Below, piece after piece: positions 43,848 to 51,674 of a DNA stretch of 64,000 nucleotides. Both the position numbers and the translations under genes were made by a program. Position 1 is the stretch's first letter, and each line of letters begins with the position of its first letter. Origin of the DNA: UBA10364 sp905182675 (GTDB lineage: Bacteria; Bacteroidota; Bacteroidia; Flavobacteriales; Schleiferiaceae); assembly GCA_963933975.1 (NCBI GenBank), contig CAWVWE010000005.1, positions 32,646-96,645 on the forward strand, written 5' to 3'. Under the pieces are notes generated by a model, which worked only from the letters and a program-made list of their open reading frames with translations, made no database searches and had not been told where the DNA came from.

Positions 43848-45845
43848 TTAGAAATTGTTAAGGATAGTTACTGCTGCCTTGACCCGTATCTCATTATTAT
43901 GGGTGAGAACATAGTAGTACGTGCCATCTTCAAGGTTAGCACCGCCATCCGTGGTTCCACCCCACGTATTATTGTAGATCTCTTGAGAATAGACTGGAGT
44001 ACCCCAGCGAGTATACACATTAAACTCACAGTCATCACCCGCAGTAACTCCACTAAGGTCCAAGACGTCATTCTTGCCATCCGAGTTAGGAGTAATGACG
44101 TTTTGAATATTTCCGTAAATAGTAGCGTAAATAATGGTCGAATCTTGTTCTTTTACAAAAACCTGAACACTTGCCGTATCTGTACATCCATTTATATCTT
44201 CTACTTCAATGTAGTAGGTAATTGTATCAACCGTAGGTAACGCATCAGTACTTGCACCTTGCTGGTTACTAAAGGTTGAGGGCGCATCTGCAAACCAATA
44301 ATAGCTCACTCCACCGTTAGAACTTAGCGTTGTACTCTGTCCTGGACTGATGATTTGAGGTGAAGCAGTCGCTGATGCCACGAGGGTGTAATTATAGACA
44401 TCTAATGTGTCTACTGTTTTACATTGATTCACACCAAAGGCCTCTATAACATATTGACCAGGAACAGTTATGTAATTTTGTTTACCTACAAATAGTCCTC
44501 CATTCCAAGCGAAATTTAAAGCGTTACTATTCAGGGAAATTAGAAGGCTGTCATAAGCACAAATCCCTAAAGAATCTCCTGGAAGGATATTGATGTTTGG
44601 AAAGTTTACAAAGTTCACAGTGGTTTCGTTCGTGATGAATGAACAAGCCTCGTTGGTCACCAACAGTCTATAATCTGCTGTATCCGCAACTATTGAAGTA
44701 TCAATGGTAATCCAAGGCATGGTGTCATTAGCAATACTTAACCAATTTGAAGATCCGGAAGGATACGCGATTTGCCATTGGTATTCCCAAGAATCGTTCA
44801 ACACGGTATCCGTTGCAGTGAGCAATGTACTATCTGTTAAACATAAAGTCGTAGTTGGCAAAGACTGTCCAGGCCAAGGCTGATTTAAAACAATCGTGGA
44901 AGGAACTGTATCCACTATCACTGAGAACGCGGAGGAAGTGTCTGTACATCCGCCAGGCACAGAAATCACCTCTAAATACCACTGGCTCGTCGTATCAACA
45001 TCTATAGAAGTAAGTGTGTCATTAACGGATGGATACCAAACCGTATCACCGAAAACATCTAGACTGTCATTTTTCAACCATTGAAATTTATAGCCTAAAA
45101 TCCCTGGTGAAGGGAATGAAAAATATTCCAATGTAGCAACTGTTCCTAAACACATTCGGATAGAATCAATGCCAATATAGTTAACACCAGCACCAGAATT
45201 GGCGAATACCTCTGATCCTGGCATGTAAGAGTTGATGGTAGTATCCATTGATGTCGACTCACAAAGCGCTGCGTTAACTTCTAAAGCATATGCCCCTGAT
45301 ACGGTAACAAATAGAGTGTCATCTGTTTCACCAGCTATGGCTCCACCTCCAGATAACCATTGATACGTGTATGACTGTCCTGCAGGAGGAGTATCTGCTA
45401 CAAGGAGCGCTGTATCTCCTTCACAAAAAGTAATGTCTCCAGCTTTGTCAAACCAATTATACGCAGACATACTAGTGATTGGGTTCGCACCAATAATAAC
45501 ATTTGAAATGGTATCACTAATTCTTAATGGATTAGTAGAGACTAGTCTAAAGGAATAGATACCTTGAGGTAGTGCATCTGGAACAATGACATCAATGGCA
45601 TTGCCAGTGCTGGCGCCATATGCCAGTAATGGGGCTGTAGATACGAATGAACCACTAAAGTTTCCGGAACCATTGCTGATTTCTACGGAAAATGTGTTAC
45701 CTACATTAAAAGGTGATGAAATATCGAAACCAAATACAATACTATCTCCCTGACAGGCTTGTAGACTAATAGACTCATTAGTGGTCGATTGTCCATTCAT
45801 AGACAACGATCCAATAATCATCATCGAGAGTAAAAATTTTCTCAT
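43848..45845 (-). CDS. Secreted T9SS type B cargo with Ig/PKD-like repeats
   Basis: From the ATG at 45845 this is a 665-residue secreted protein: signal peptide (about 1-20), several Ig- or PKD-like modules marked by YQWLSGG, FQWLKND and YQWQI, and a gliding-motility-associated C-terminal domain (last 85 residues, opening VITPNSDGKNDV). That domain is the type B T9SS signal. The frame is open 69 bp further up but without a signal peptide. It probably forms a surface adhesin exported with the downstream PorP/SprF protein. Ligands are unknown. Confidence 0.88.
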   Translation of the reverse strand: MRKFLLSMMIIGSLSMNGQSTTNESISLQACQGDSIVFGFDISSPFNVGNTFSVEISNGSGNFSGSFVSTAPLLAYGASTGNAIDVIVPDALPQGIYSFRLVSTNPLRISDTISNVIIGANPITSMSAYNWFDKAGDITFCEGDTALLVADTPPAGQSYTYQWLSGGGAIAGETDDTLFVTVSGAYALEVNAALCESTSMDTTINSYMPGSEVFANSGAGVNYIGIDSIRMCLGTVATLEYFSFPSPGILGYKFQWLKNDSLDVFGDTVWYPSVNDTLTSIDVDTTSQWYLEVISVPGGCTDTSSAFSVIVDTVPSTIVLNQPWPGQSLPTTTLCLTDSTLLTATDTVLNDSWEYQWQIAYPSGSSNWLSIANDTMPWITIDTSIVADTADYRLLVTNEACSFITNETTVNFVNFPNINILPGDSLGICAYDSLLISLNSNALNFAWNGGLFVGKQNYITVPGQYVIEAFGVNQCKTVDTLDVYNYTLVASATASPQIISPGQSTTLSSNGGVSYYWFADAPSTFSNQQGASTDALPTVDTITYYIEVEDINGCTDTASVQVFVKEQDSTIIYATIYGNIQNVITPNSDGKNDVLDLSGVTAGDDCEFNVYTRWGTPVYSQEIYNNTWGGTTDGGANLEDGTYYYVLTHNNEIRVKAAVTILNNF

Positions 45846-45973
45846 AGAATTTTTTGGGTTAAGTTCACACAGTGTTTCCACTATGACTTTGCTAATTTCG
45901 CACTTGAAAAGCAATAACCGTGCTACGAATACTCATTAAACAGGACATTCTATCAACAGGCTAACATAATTGA

Positions 45974-45991
45974 TTCACGCTTACGCGTGAA
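45974..45991. promoter_or_regulatory. Inverted repeat TTCACGC-ttac-GCGTGAA upstream of the GAF gene
   Basis: Seven-bp perfect arms with a 4-nt loop lie 17 nt before the GAF-protein ATG; GAT/ATC can extend the stem with one bulge. It could be an operator or an mRNA hairpin. The rest of the 163 bp gap holds nothing else I can support. Confidence 0.35.
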
Positions 45992-46008
45992 ATCTCTAAC
46001 TACACCCT

Positions 46009-46464
46009 ATGACCCAGGATCTAAAGCAAAGTTTAACGACACTCATCTTAAATCATGATGATCTACAAGGAGTTGCGCTACAGGAAAAATTAGTAGCGCT
46101 TTTAGACTCAAATATTCCCTATTACAATTGGAGTGGGTTCTACTTCATGAACAATGAAAAACGGCAGCTTGAGATTGGCCCGTATGCGGGTGCGAAAACA
46201 GATCATATTACTATTCCATTTGGAAAAGGGATCTGCGGTCAGGTTGCGGAAAGCGGAATATCTTTTGAGGTGCCTGATGTTGAGCAACAGGATAATTACC
46301 TAGCGTGTAGTATAGACACAAAAAGTGAAATCGTGGTACCTATGTTTCTTGGAGAACGACTTATCGGACAGATAGATATTGACTCTCATTCTGTAGATCC
46401 TTTCACCGCTGAAGACCATGAATTATTATCATGGATTGCAGCGTTTGTAGCCCAGCGTCTTTAG
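46009..46464 (+). CDS. GAF-domain protein, fRMsr-like
   Basis: This 151-residue single GAF domain resembles free methionine-(R)-sulfoxide reductase: WSGFYF, FGKGICGQVAESG with Cys76, YLACS with Cys100 and SEIVVPMF followed by GQIDIDS. The usual fRMsr segment reads IACD where this one reads LACS, so activity is likely but not certain. If active it reduces free methionine sulfoxide in the cytoplasm. Its TAG overlaps the stop of the convergent permease gene. Confidence 0.8.
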   Translation: MTQDLKQSLTTLILNHDDLQGVALQEKLVALLDSNIPYYNWSGFYFMNNEKRQLEIGPYAGAKTDHITIPFGKGICGQVAESGISFEVPDVEQQDNYLACSIDTKSEIVVPMFLGERLIGQIDIDSHSVDPFTAEDHELLSWIAAFVAQRL

Positions 46465-47714
46465 GCTTGCATGCGGATTGCATCTACAGGATTCAACCGA
46501 GACGCCATCCATGCAGGGATAAAACCAGATATCAAACCAATAGCTCCACTCAGTCCTAAACCAACTAAAACGTTTTCCAAGCTTAAAAAAATCTCGAAAT
46601 CAAATGCTCTAGCCGCCGCATAGGCACCGAGCCATACAAGCATTAGACCAGCCACACCACCTAAAAGGCACAAGACGACGCTTTCCGTAAGGAATTGGAT
46701 AAGTACTACGAAATTTTTAGCACCAAGCGCTTTTTGAATACCAATCTCATTCGTACGTTCTCGGACGCTCACAAACATGATGTTGGCAATTCCGAAGCCT
46801 CCTACTAGAATTGAAAAACCACCAATAACAGTTCCTACGAGGCCTAAAACACCAAAAAGACTGTCCAACTGTCTTGAAATTAAAGATGGGTCATTCAGTG
46901 CAAAGTCGTCATCAGCCCCTGGTCTAAGTCTTCGAATAGAACGCATTATACCTGTTAATTCATCTTTTAACTGCCCCAAGGAAACATCTTCTTTGGCGCT
47001 GATCATGATTAAATTACCGTCATTTCGATCAGTATTTACCACGGTTCTTACAAATTTGAATGGAACCAGAACCATTTTGTCATAGCTCTGACCAACAATA
47101 CTCTCACCGACCTTTTCAAACACGCCAATAACAGATAATTTCTGACCTCGAATACTGATTTTCTGTCCGATCGGATTCTCTCCGGATACAAACAAACCTT
47201 CTGCGATATTTGACCCTATAATACAATATGGTTTTCCACCACTCATTTCAGATTCTGTAAAGTATCTACCGCCGGCAAGTTCGAAATCCCAGATTTGATT
47301 ATACTCAAACGTTACTCCCAAAACATCAACACCTCCAGCATCCATACCATTGCGCTTTGCCGTAGTACCGCCCAGTGATGTTCCAAATGCGATGTTCTCA
47401 GAAAACCGACTCCGTTTACGCAATAAATCTGCCTCTTTACTTAAAGGGACTGGTCTGTTAAGATACTTCCACCAAGCGTATTCGCCTCCGCCTCCCCAAG
47501 GCCATTTTTGAACGTAAACAACATTATCACCAAGCTGGCTAACGCTATCTCTTATGTTTTTTTCTAAGGAGTCTACAATAGAGTAAACTAAGATGATTGC
47601 GAAGATGCCAATGGTAATACCAAGTAGGGATAAAAAAGTCCTTAACTTATTCACTGTCAAAGAGATGAGAGCAAAAAATAAACTTTCTTTTATGAGTCTG
47701 ATAATAAGGATCAC
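46461..47714 (-). CDS. MacB/FtsX-type ABC transporter permease (GTG start)
   Basis: This inner-membrane permease has one N-terminal helix (LRTFLSLLGITIGIFAIILV), a MacB-type periplasmic domain (about 45-270) and three C-terminal FtsX helices with RTNEIGIQKALGAK. It would work with an ATPase like MacB or LolD, not found beside it, in exporting peptides, lipoproteins or signals. The frame runs to a TTG at 47735, but that TTG is part of a -7 box (TAATTTTG), so the GTG at 47714 is chosen; no ATG exists near the N-terminus. Confidence 0.88.
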   Translation of the reverse strand: MILIIRLIKESLFFALISLTVNKLRTFLSLLGITIGIFAIILVYSIVDSLEKNIRDSVSQLGDNVVYVQKWPWGGGGEYAWWKYLNRPVPLSKEADLLRKRSRFSENIAFGTSLGGTTAKRNGMDAGGVDVLGVTFEYNQIWDFELAGGRYFTESEMSGGKPYCIIGSNIAEGLFVSGENPIGQKISIRGQKLSVIGVFEKVGESIVGQSYDKMVLVPFKFVRTVVNTDRNDGNLIMISAKEDVSLGQLKDELTGIMRSIRRLRPGADDDFALNDPSLISRQLDSLFGVLGLVGTVIGGFSILVGGFGIANIMFVSVRERTNEIGIQKALGAKNFVVLIQFLTESVVLCLLGGVAGLMLVWLGAYAAARAFDFEIFLSLENVLVGLGLSGAIGLISGFIPAWMASRLNPVDAIRMQA

Positions 47715-47732
47715 AGGGCAAGAGGTTTCTTC

Positions 47733-47740
47733 CAAAATTA
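47733..47740 (-). promoter_or_regulatory. Candidate -7 box (TAATTTTG) of the ABC permease gene
   Basis: This is an exact TAnnTTTG on the minus strand, ending 18 nt before the GTG at 47714. It includes the TTG that could otherwise be read as start codon. Confidence 0.5.
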
Positions 47741-47775
47741 GGTGATTAATTATATAATAAGGAGGTGGAAAATAT

Positions 47776-47783
47776 TACTTTTG
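47776..47783 (+). promoter_or_regulatory. Candidate -7 box (TACTTTTG) of the purH gene
   Basis: This exact TAnnTTTG match lies 36 nt before the purH ATG at 47820, divergent from the permease box. Confidence 0.45.
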
Positions 47784-47819
47784 ACTCTTCTAATTTATCT
47801 CACTTCAAAGACGAATACC

Positions 47820-49325
47820 ATGCGCATTCAAAACGCACTTATTTCTGTTTTCCACAAGGACGGCTTAGGGCCAATCGTAGATGCACTTAATGCAGCAGGT
47901 ACTAACATTTATTCTACAGGTGGTACACAGGCTTTTATCGAAGAGCGCGGAATCTCAGTCGAGCGTGTTGAGGACTTAACATCGTACCCTTCTATACTTG
48001 GAGGGAGAGTTAAAACCCTGCATCCTAAGGTCTTTGGCGGTATCCTGTCAAGACGAGAAAACGAGAGTGACCGAGCACAAATGGATGAATTTGACATTCC
48101 TTATTTCGATTTGGTGATCGTAGACCTTTATCCGTTTGAAGCGACTCTTGCTTCTGGAGCATCGGAAACAGATATCATTGAAAAAATAGACATCGGTGGT
48201 ATCTCACTTATCCGTGCAGCCGCTAAAAATTTTAAGGATTGCTGGATTATTTCGAACAGAAATCAATACACAGAAGCACTATCGATTCTACAAGGTGAGC
48301 ATGGTGCAACACTTGATGTCAGACGTAAATATGCACTCGAAGCATTCGACGAGAGTAGTCATTATGACACAGCTATATACCGCTATTTCGCTGGTGATAT
48401 ATTGGATTTGAAGGTTTCAAACAGAACACAGCAGGCGCTTCGGTATGGTGAGAATCCTCATCAAGAAGCAGCTTTTTATGGCAATATAGATGATGCTCTT
48501 GAACAGATTCATGGCAAGGCATTGAGCTACAACAATTTACTCGATATTGACGCGACAGTAAATTTAATAAAGGAGTTTGAGGACACTACTATAGCGATTG
48601 TTAAGCACAACAATGCCTGTGGCCTAGCAACCCGCCCCACATTAGAGCAGGCTTGGGATGACGCCTTGGCAGGAGATTCCGTGAGTGCTTTCGGTGGAGT
48701 GATCGCTTCCAATAGAGTAGTAGACACTGCCACTGCATTAAAAATGAATTCCTTGTTTTTTGAGGTACTCATGGCACCTGGGTTTGATGAAGATGCCTTG
48801 GTCATTTTAAAAAGTAAGAAAAACAGAGTACTTCTTTTAATGAAGGATTTTGAAGTTCCAGCATACAGTATACGGAGTGTTCTGAATGGAACTCTCGTCC
48901 AAGCAAGAGATCAAAAAACTGAGTCTATTCGGGATATGAATACCGTTACCGACTTAGCCCCCACAAAAGAGCAGTTTCAAGATCTGCTGTTTGCAGCTAA
49001 AGTATGTAAGCATACTAAAAGTAATACCATTGTCTTGGCAAAAGGAGGACAGTTATTAGGCTCAGGAACTGGACAAACATCAAGAGTGGACGCCCTGAAT
49101 CAGGCTATAGAAAAGGCAGCTAGGTTTAATTTCAGCCTGGAAGGCGCCGCGATGGCTTCAGATGCATTCTTTCCATTTCCAGACTGTGTAGAGATTGCCA
49201 AAAACGCCGGTATTAGCTGCGTAGTTCAACCTGGAGGTTCTATTCGAGACAAAGAAAGCATTGAATTCTGTAACAGTCATAAAATGACAATGGTTACTAC
49301 AGGAATTCGTCATTTTAAGCACTAA
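47820..49325 (+). CDS. purH: Bifunctional AICAR formyltransferase/IMP cyclohydrolase
   Basis: This 501-residue enzyme performs the last two steps of IMP synthesis. The N-terminal cyclohydrolase part has NALISVFHKDG, YSTGGTQAF, and VKTLHPKVFGGIL; the C-terminal formyltransferase has VKHNNACG with the catalytic Lys-His. The frame is open to an ATG at 47742, but those 26 residues look like leader sequence and the ATG at 47820 matches known flavobacterial PurH. It precedes mreB by 19 bp, a conserved pairing in the phylum. Confidence 0.96.
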   Translation: MRIQNALISVFHKDGLGPIVDALNAAGTNIYSTGGTQAFIEERGISVERVEDLTSYPSILGGRVKTLHPKVFGGILSRRENESDRAQMDEFDIPYFDLVIVDLYPFEATLASGASETDIIEKIDIGGISLIRAAAKNFKDCWIISNRNQYTEALSILQGEHGATLDVRRKYALEAFDESSHYDTAIYRYFAGDILDLKVSNRTQQALRYGENPHQEAAFYGNIDDALEQIHGKALSYNNLLDIDATVNLIKEFEDTTIAIVKHNNACGLATRPTLEQAWDDALAGDSVSAFGGVIASNRVVDTATALKMNSLFFEVLMAPGFDEDALVILKSKKNRVLLLMKDFEVPAYSIRSVLNGTLVQARDQKTESIRDMNTVTDLAPTKEQFQDLLFAAKVCKHTKSNTIVLAKGGQLLGSGTGQTSRVDALNQAIEKAARFNFSLEGAAMASDAFFPFPDCVEIAKNAGISCVVQPGGSIRDKESIEFCNSHKMTMVTTGIRHFKH

Positions 49326-49344
49326 TTTTTATTACCTTGAAGGC

Positions 49345-50373
49345 ATGGGTTGGTTAAGTTTCATGACAGAAGATATAGCGATTGACTTGGGTACAGCCAA
49401 TACGCTAATTACATATCAAGACAAGGTGGTCGTAGACTCACCTTCAATTGTTGCGATGGACAGGCGCACTGGACAGATCATTGCTGTAGGCAAGGAGGCT
49501 CGTCAAATGCACGGAAAAACGCACGAAAACATCAAGACCATACGTCCCTTAAAGGATGGTGTCATTGCTGATTTTGAAGCATCTGAGCACATGATACGTG
49601 AGCTCATAAAAAGTATTCCGGCTTTTAAGAAGCGCTTATTCCCTCCAAGTTTAAGAATGGTTATTTGTATTCCTTCAGGAATAACAGAAGTAGAAAAAAG
49701 AGCCGTAAAAGACAGTGCAGAGCACGCTAATGCAAAGGAAGTATATCTTATACATGAGCCCATGGCTGCTGCCGTAGGTATTGGCGTAAATGTTCTTGAG
49801 CCCAAAGGAAATATGATCATTGATATTGGTGGTGGAACCACGGAGATTGCGATCCTTGCAATGGGTGGTATTGTCTGTGACAAAAGCATCAAAGTCGCCG
49901 GAGACGTGTTTACGAATGACATTGCCATGTACATGCGTGCCCAGCACAACCTATTTGTTGGTGAACGAACCGCAGAAAGTATTAAAATCTCAGTAGGTGC
50001 CGCGCTTGAGGATTTAGATGATGCACCTGAGCCTTTTGCTGTTCAAGGAAGAGATTTATTAACAGGTAAGCCTAAGCAAGTTCTTGTCACCCATGGTGAA
50101 GTGGCCCGTGCACTCGAAAAGAGCATCACGAGAGTTGAAGACGCTGTTATGGAGGCCTTGAGTAATACGCCGCCGGAATTAGCCGCAGATATTTACAACT
50201 CGGGGATATACTTAGCTGGTGGAGGTTCTATGCTTAGAGGTTTAGACAAACGCATCTCTAGAAAAACTGATCTTCCTGTATATGTTGCAGAGGATCCGTT
50301 GAGGGCTGTTGTTCGAGGTACTGGTATTGTCCTGAAGAATATCGAGCATTACAAGAATATACTAGAAAGCTAA
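49345..50373 (+). CDS. mreB: Rod shape-determining protein MreB
   Basis: This 342-residue bacterial actin forms membrane-bound filaments that position the elongation machinery. Phosphate-binding motifs DLGTANTLI and IDIGGGTTEIAILA and the adenosine motif AGGGSMLRGLD are intact. Length is typical. It heads mreB-mreC-mreD-mrdA-rodA, the complete elongasome set, whose genes lie within 13 bp of each other or overlap. Confidence 0.97.
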   Translation: MGWLSFMTEDIAIDLGTANTLITYQDKVVVDSPSIVAMDRRTGQIIAVGKEARQMHGKTHENIKTIRPLKDGVIADFEASEHMIRELIKSIPAFKKRLFPPSLRMVICIPSGITEVEKRAVKDSAEHANAKEVYLIHEPMAAAVGIGVNVLEPKGNMIIDIGGGTTEIAILAMGGIVCDKSIKVAGDVFTNDIAMYMRAQHNLFVGERTAESIKISVGAALEDLDDAPEPFAVQGRDLLTGKPKQVLVTHGEVARALEKSITRVEDAVMEALSNTPPELAADIYNSGIYLAGGGSMLRGLDKRISRKTDLPVYVAEDPLRAVVRGTGIVLKNIEHYKNILES

Positions 50374-50385
50374 TTCCACTCCGCT

Positions 50386-51174
50386 ATGCAGCAACTGATA
50401 CTTTTCATATCAAAGTATCGTAATAACCTGTTGTTCATAGCTTTGTTGCTGTTGGCACTAGTTCGTCATTCCTTAAAAAACCCTGTTTCAGAGCACCACT
50501 TGAATAAAACCCTATCTAGTGCTTCTGCAGAGTTTCAGAACTTCACCTCCAACTGGAAACACTATTGGTCCTTAGACGAGGTTAACGAGGAATTAACTCG
50601 TGAGAATTCCGCCTTAAAAGCGTCACTTTTTCAAAATCCGCATCCAAGCTTTGCCCAAAGTACGGAGTACTCCTTCATACCCACAAAGGCCATAGAATAC
50701 TCTTATAAAAAATTAAACAACTACATTCTTATTGATGCCGGGCGCCTTAAGGGGGTTAAAGAGGGAATGGGTGTTATAAGCTCGACAGGATGGATAGGAA
50801 CAGTGACTAAAACCACAAAAAGTTTTGCGTTTGTTACCCCTTTTATTCACTCGAAGGGAGCGATCGGTGCAAGGATCAAAAATAAGGGGCTTGGCGAACT
50901 TGTATGGCAAGGTGACCCGAATAAAGGGATACTTACAGACCTACAACGCGAGTTTAAACCTACAAAAGGTGACAGCATTTATAGTTTCACGAGGGCAGTC
51001 GTTGCACCTCCGATACTGACGGGAATAGTAACCACTGTTTCACAAAACCAAGAAGATCTAAGTTGGAAGGCTGAGGTTGATCTTACTGTGGATTTTTCGA
51101 ATATCAACTGGTTATACGTTTGCAAGTTTAATCGATCCATGGAATTGGATTCATTAACATCTAAACTTGAATGA
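50386..51174 (+). CDS. mreC: Rod shape-determining protein MreC
   Basis: This 262-residue protein has one N-terminal membrane helix (about 13-28), a coiled-coil with ELTRENSALKASL and the two beta-barrel domains of periplasmic MreC (VISSTGWIGTVTKTT, LGELVWQGDPNKG). It links MreB to PBP2 and RodA. It overlaps mreD by 4 bp (ATGA). Confidence 0.93.
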   Translation: MQQLILFISKYRNNLLFIALLLLALVRHSLKNPVSEHHLNKTLSSASAEFQNFTSNWKHYWSLDEVNEELTRENSALKASLFQNPHPSFAQSTEYSFIPTKAIEYSYKKLNNYILIDAGRLKGVKEGMGVISSTGWIGTVTKTTKSFAFVTPFIHSKGAIGARIKNKGLGELVWQGDPNKGILTDLQREFKPTKGDSIYSFTRAVVAPPILTGIVTTVSQNQEDLSWKAEVDLTVDFSNINWLYVCKFNRSMELDSLTSKLE

Positions 51175-51674
51175 AGGAACTTCGAATCATAGCGATCGCA
51201 TGTCTCGCCGTTTTACTACAATGGGGATTTATTCAGGAGCTTCCTATGTCGAGGTTTGGAAACCCTTACATCTATTTGTGGGTTTTTCTAGTCTTGCCTT
51301 TTAATACGAGTAAATTTAATAACTACCTCTATGCCTTTGTTCTGGGCAGCATCATAGATGGACTAGAACAAAGTGGAGGTGCACATACCGTGGCTTCACT
51401 TGCTATGGTCTTTGCTAAACCCTACATTGAAAACGTACTCTATGGCTTTAAAGACGGTAAGTCAGACGAAGGGTTGATACATCTACCACTGCCTAATTTC
51501 ATTACACAGACTACGGTCCTTGTTCTCCTACACCATACCGTACTGTATTTCATGGAGAACTCCGGAGTAAATCATACCTCTGAACTTGTTTTACGCACTC
51601 TGGTTTCTACAGCACTCACAATTTTCCTTCTAAGTATAGGTCATCTACTATTTTCCAGAAAATATGCTGCGTAA
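51171..51674 (+). CDS. mreD: Rod shape-determining protein MreD
   Basis: This is a 167-residue protein with five or so membrane helices and little charged sequence, as MreD. The position between mreC and mrdA is decisive. It overlaps the PBP2 gene by 11 bp. Confidence 0.88.
   Translation: MKELRIIAIACLAVLLQWGFIQELPMSRFGNPYIYLWVFLVLPFNTSKFNNYLYAFVLGSIIDGLEQSGGAHTVASLAMVFAKPYIENVLYGFKDGKSDEGLIHLPLPNFITQTTVLVLLHHTVLYFMENSGVNHTSELVLRTLVSTALTIFLLSIGHLLFSRKYAA

Noticed and set aside
43749..44240. 163-codon plus-strand ORF across the PorP/SprF-cargo junction
   Set aside because: It is antisense to the ends of two well-supported genes with no recognisable features.
49503..49949. 148-codon minus-strand ORF opposite mreB
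   Set aside because: It lies entirely antisense to a highly conserved gene and shows no domain or start context; it is a coding shadow.
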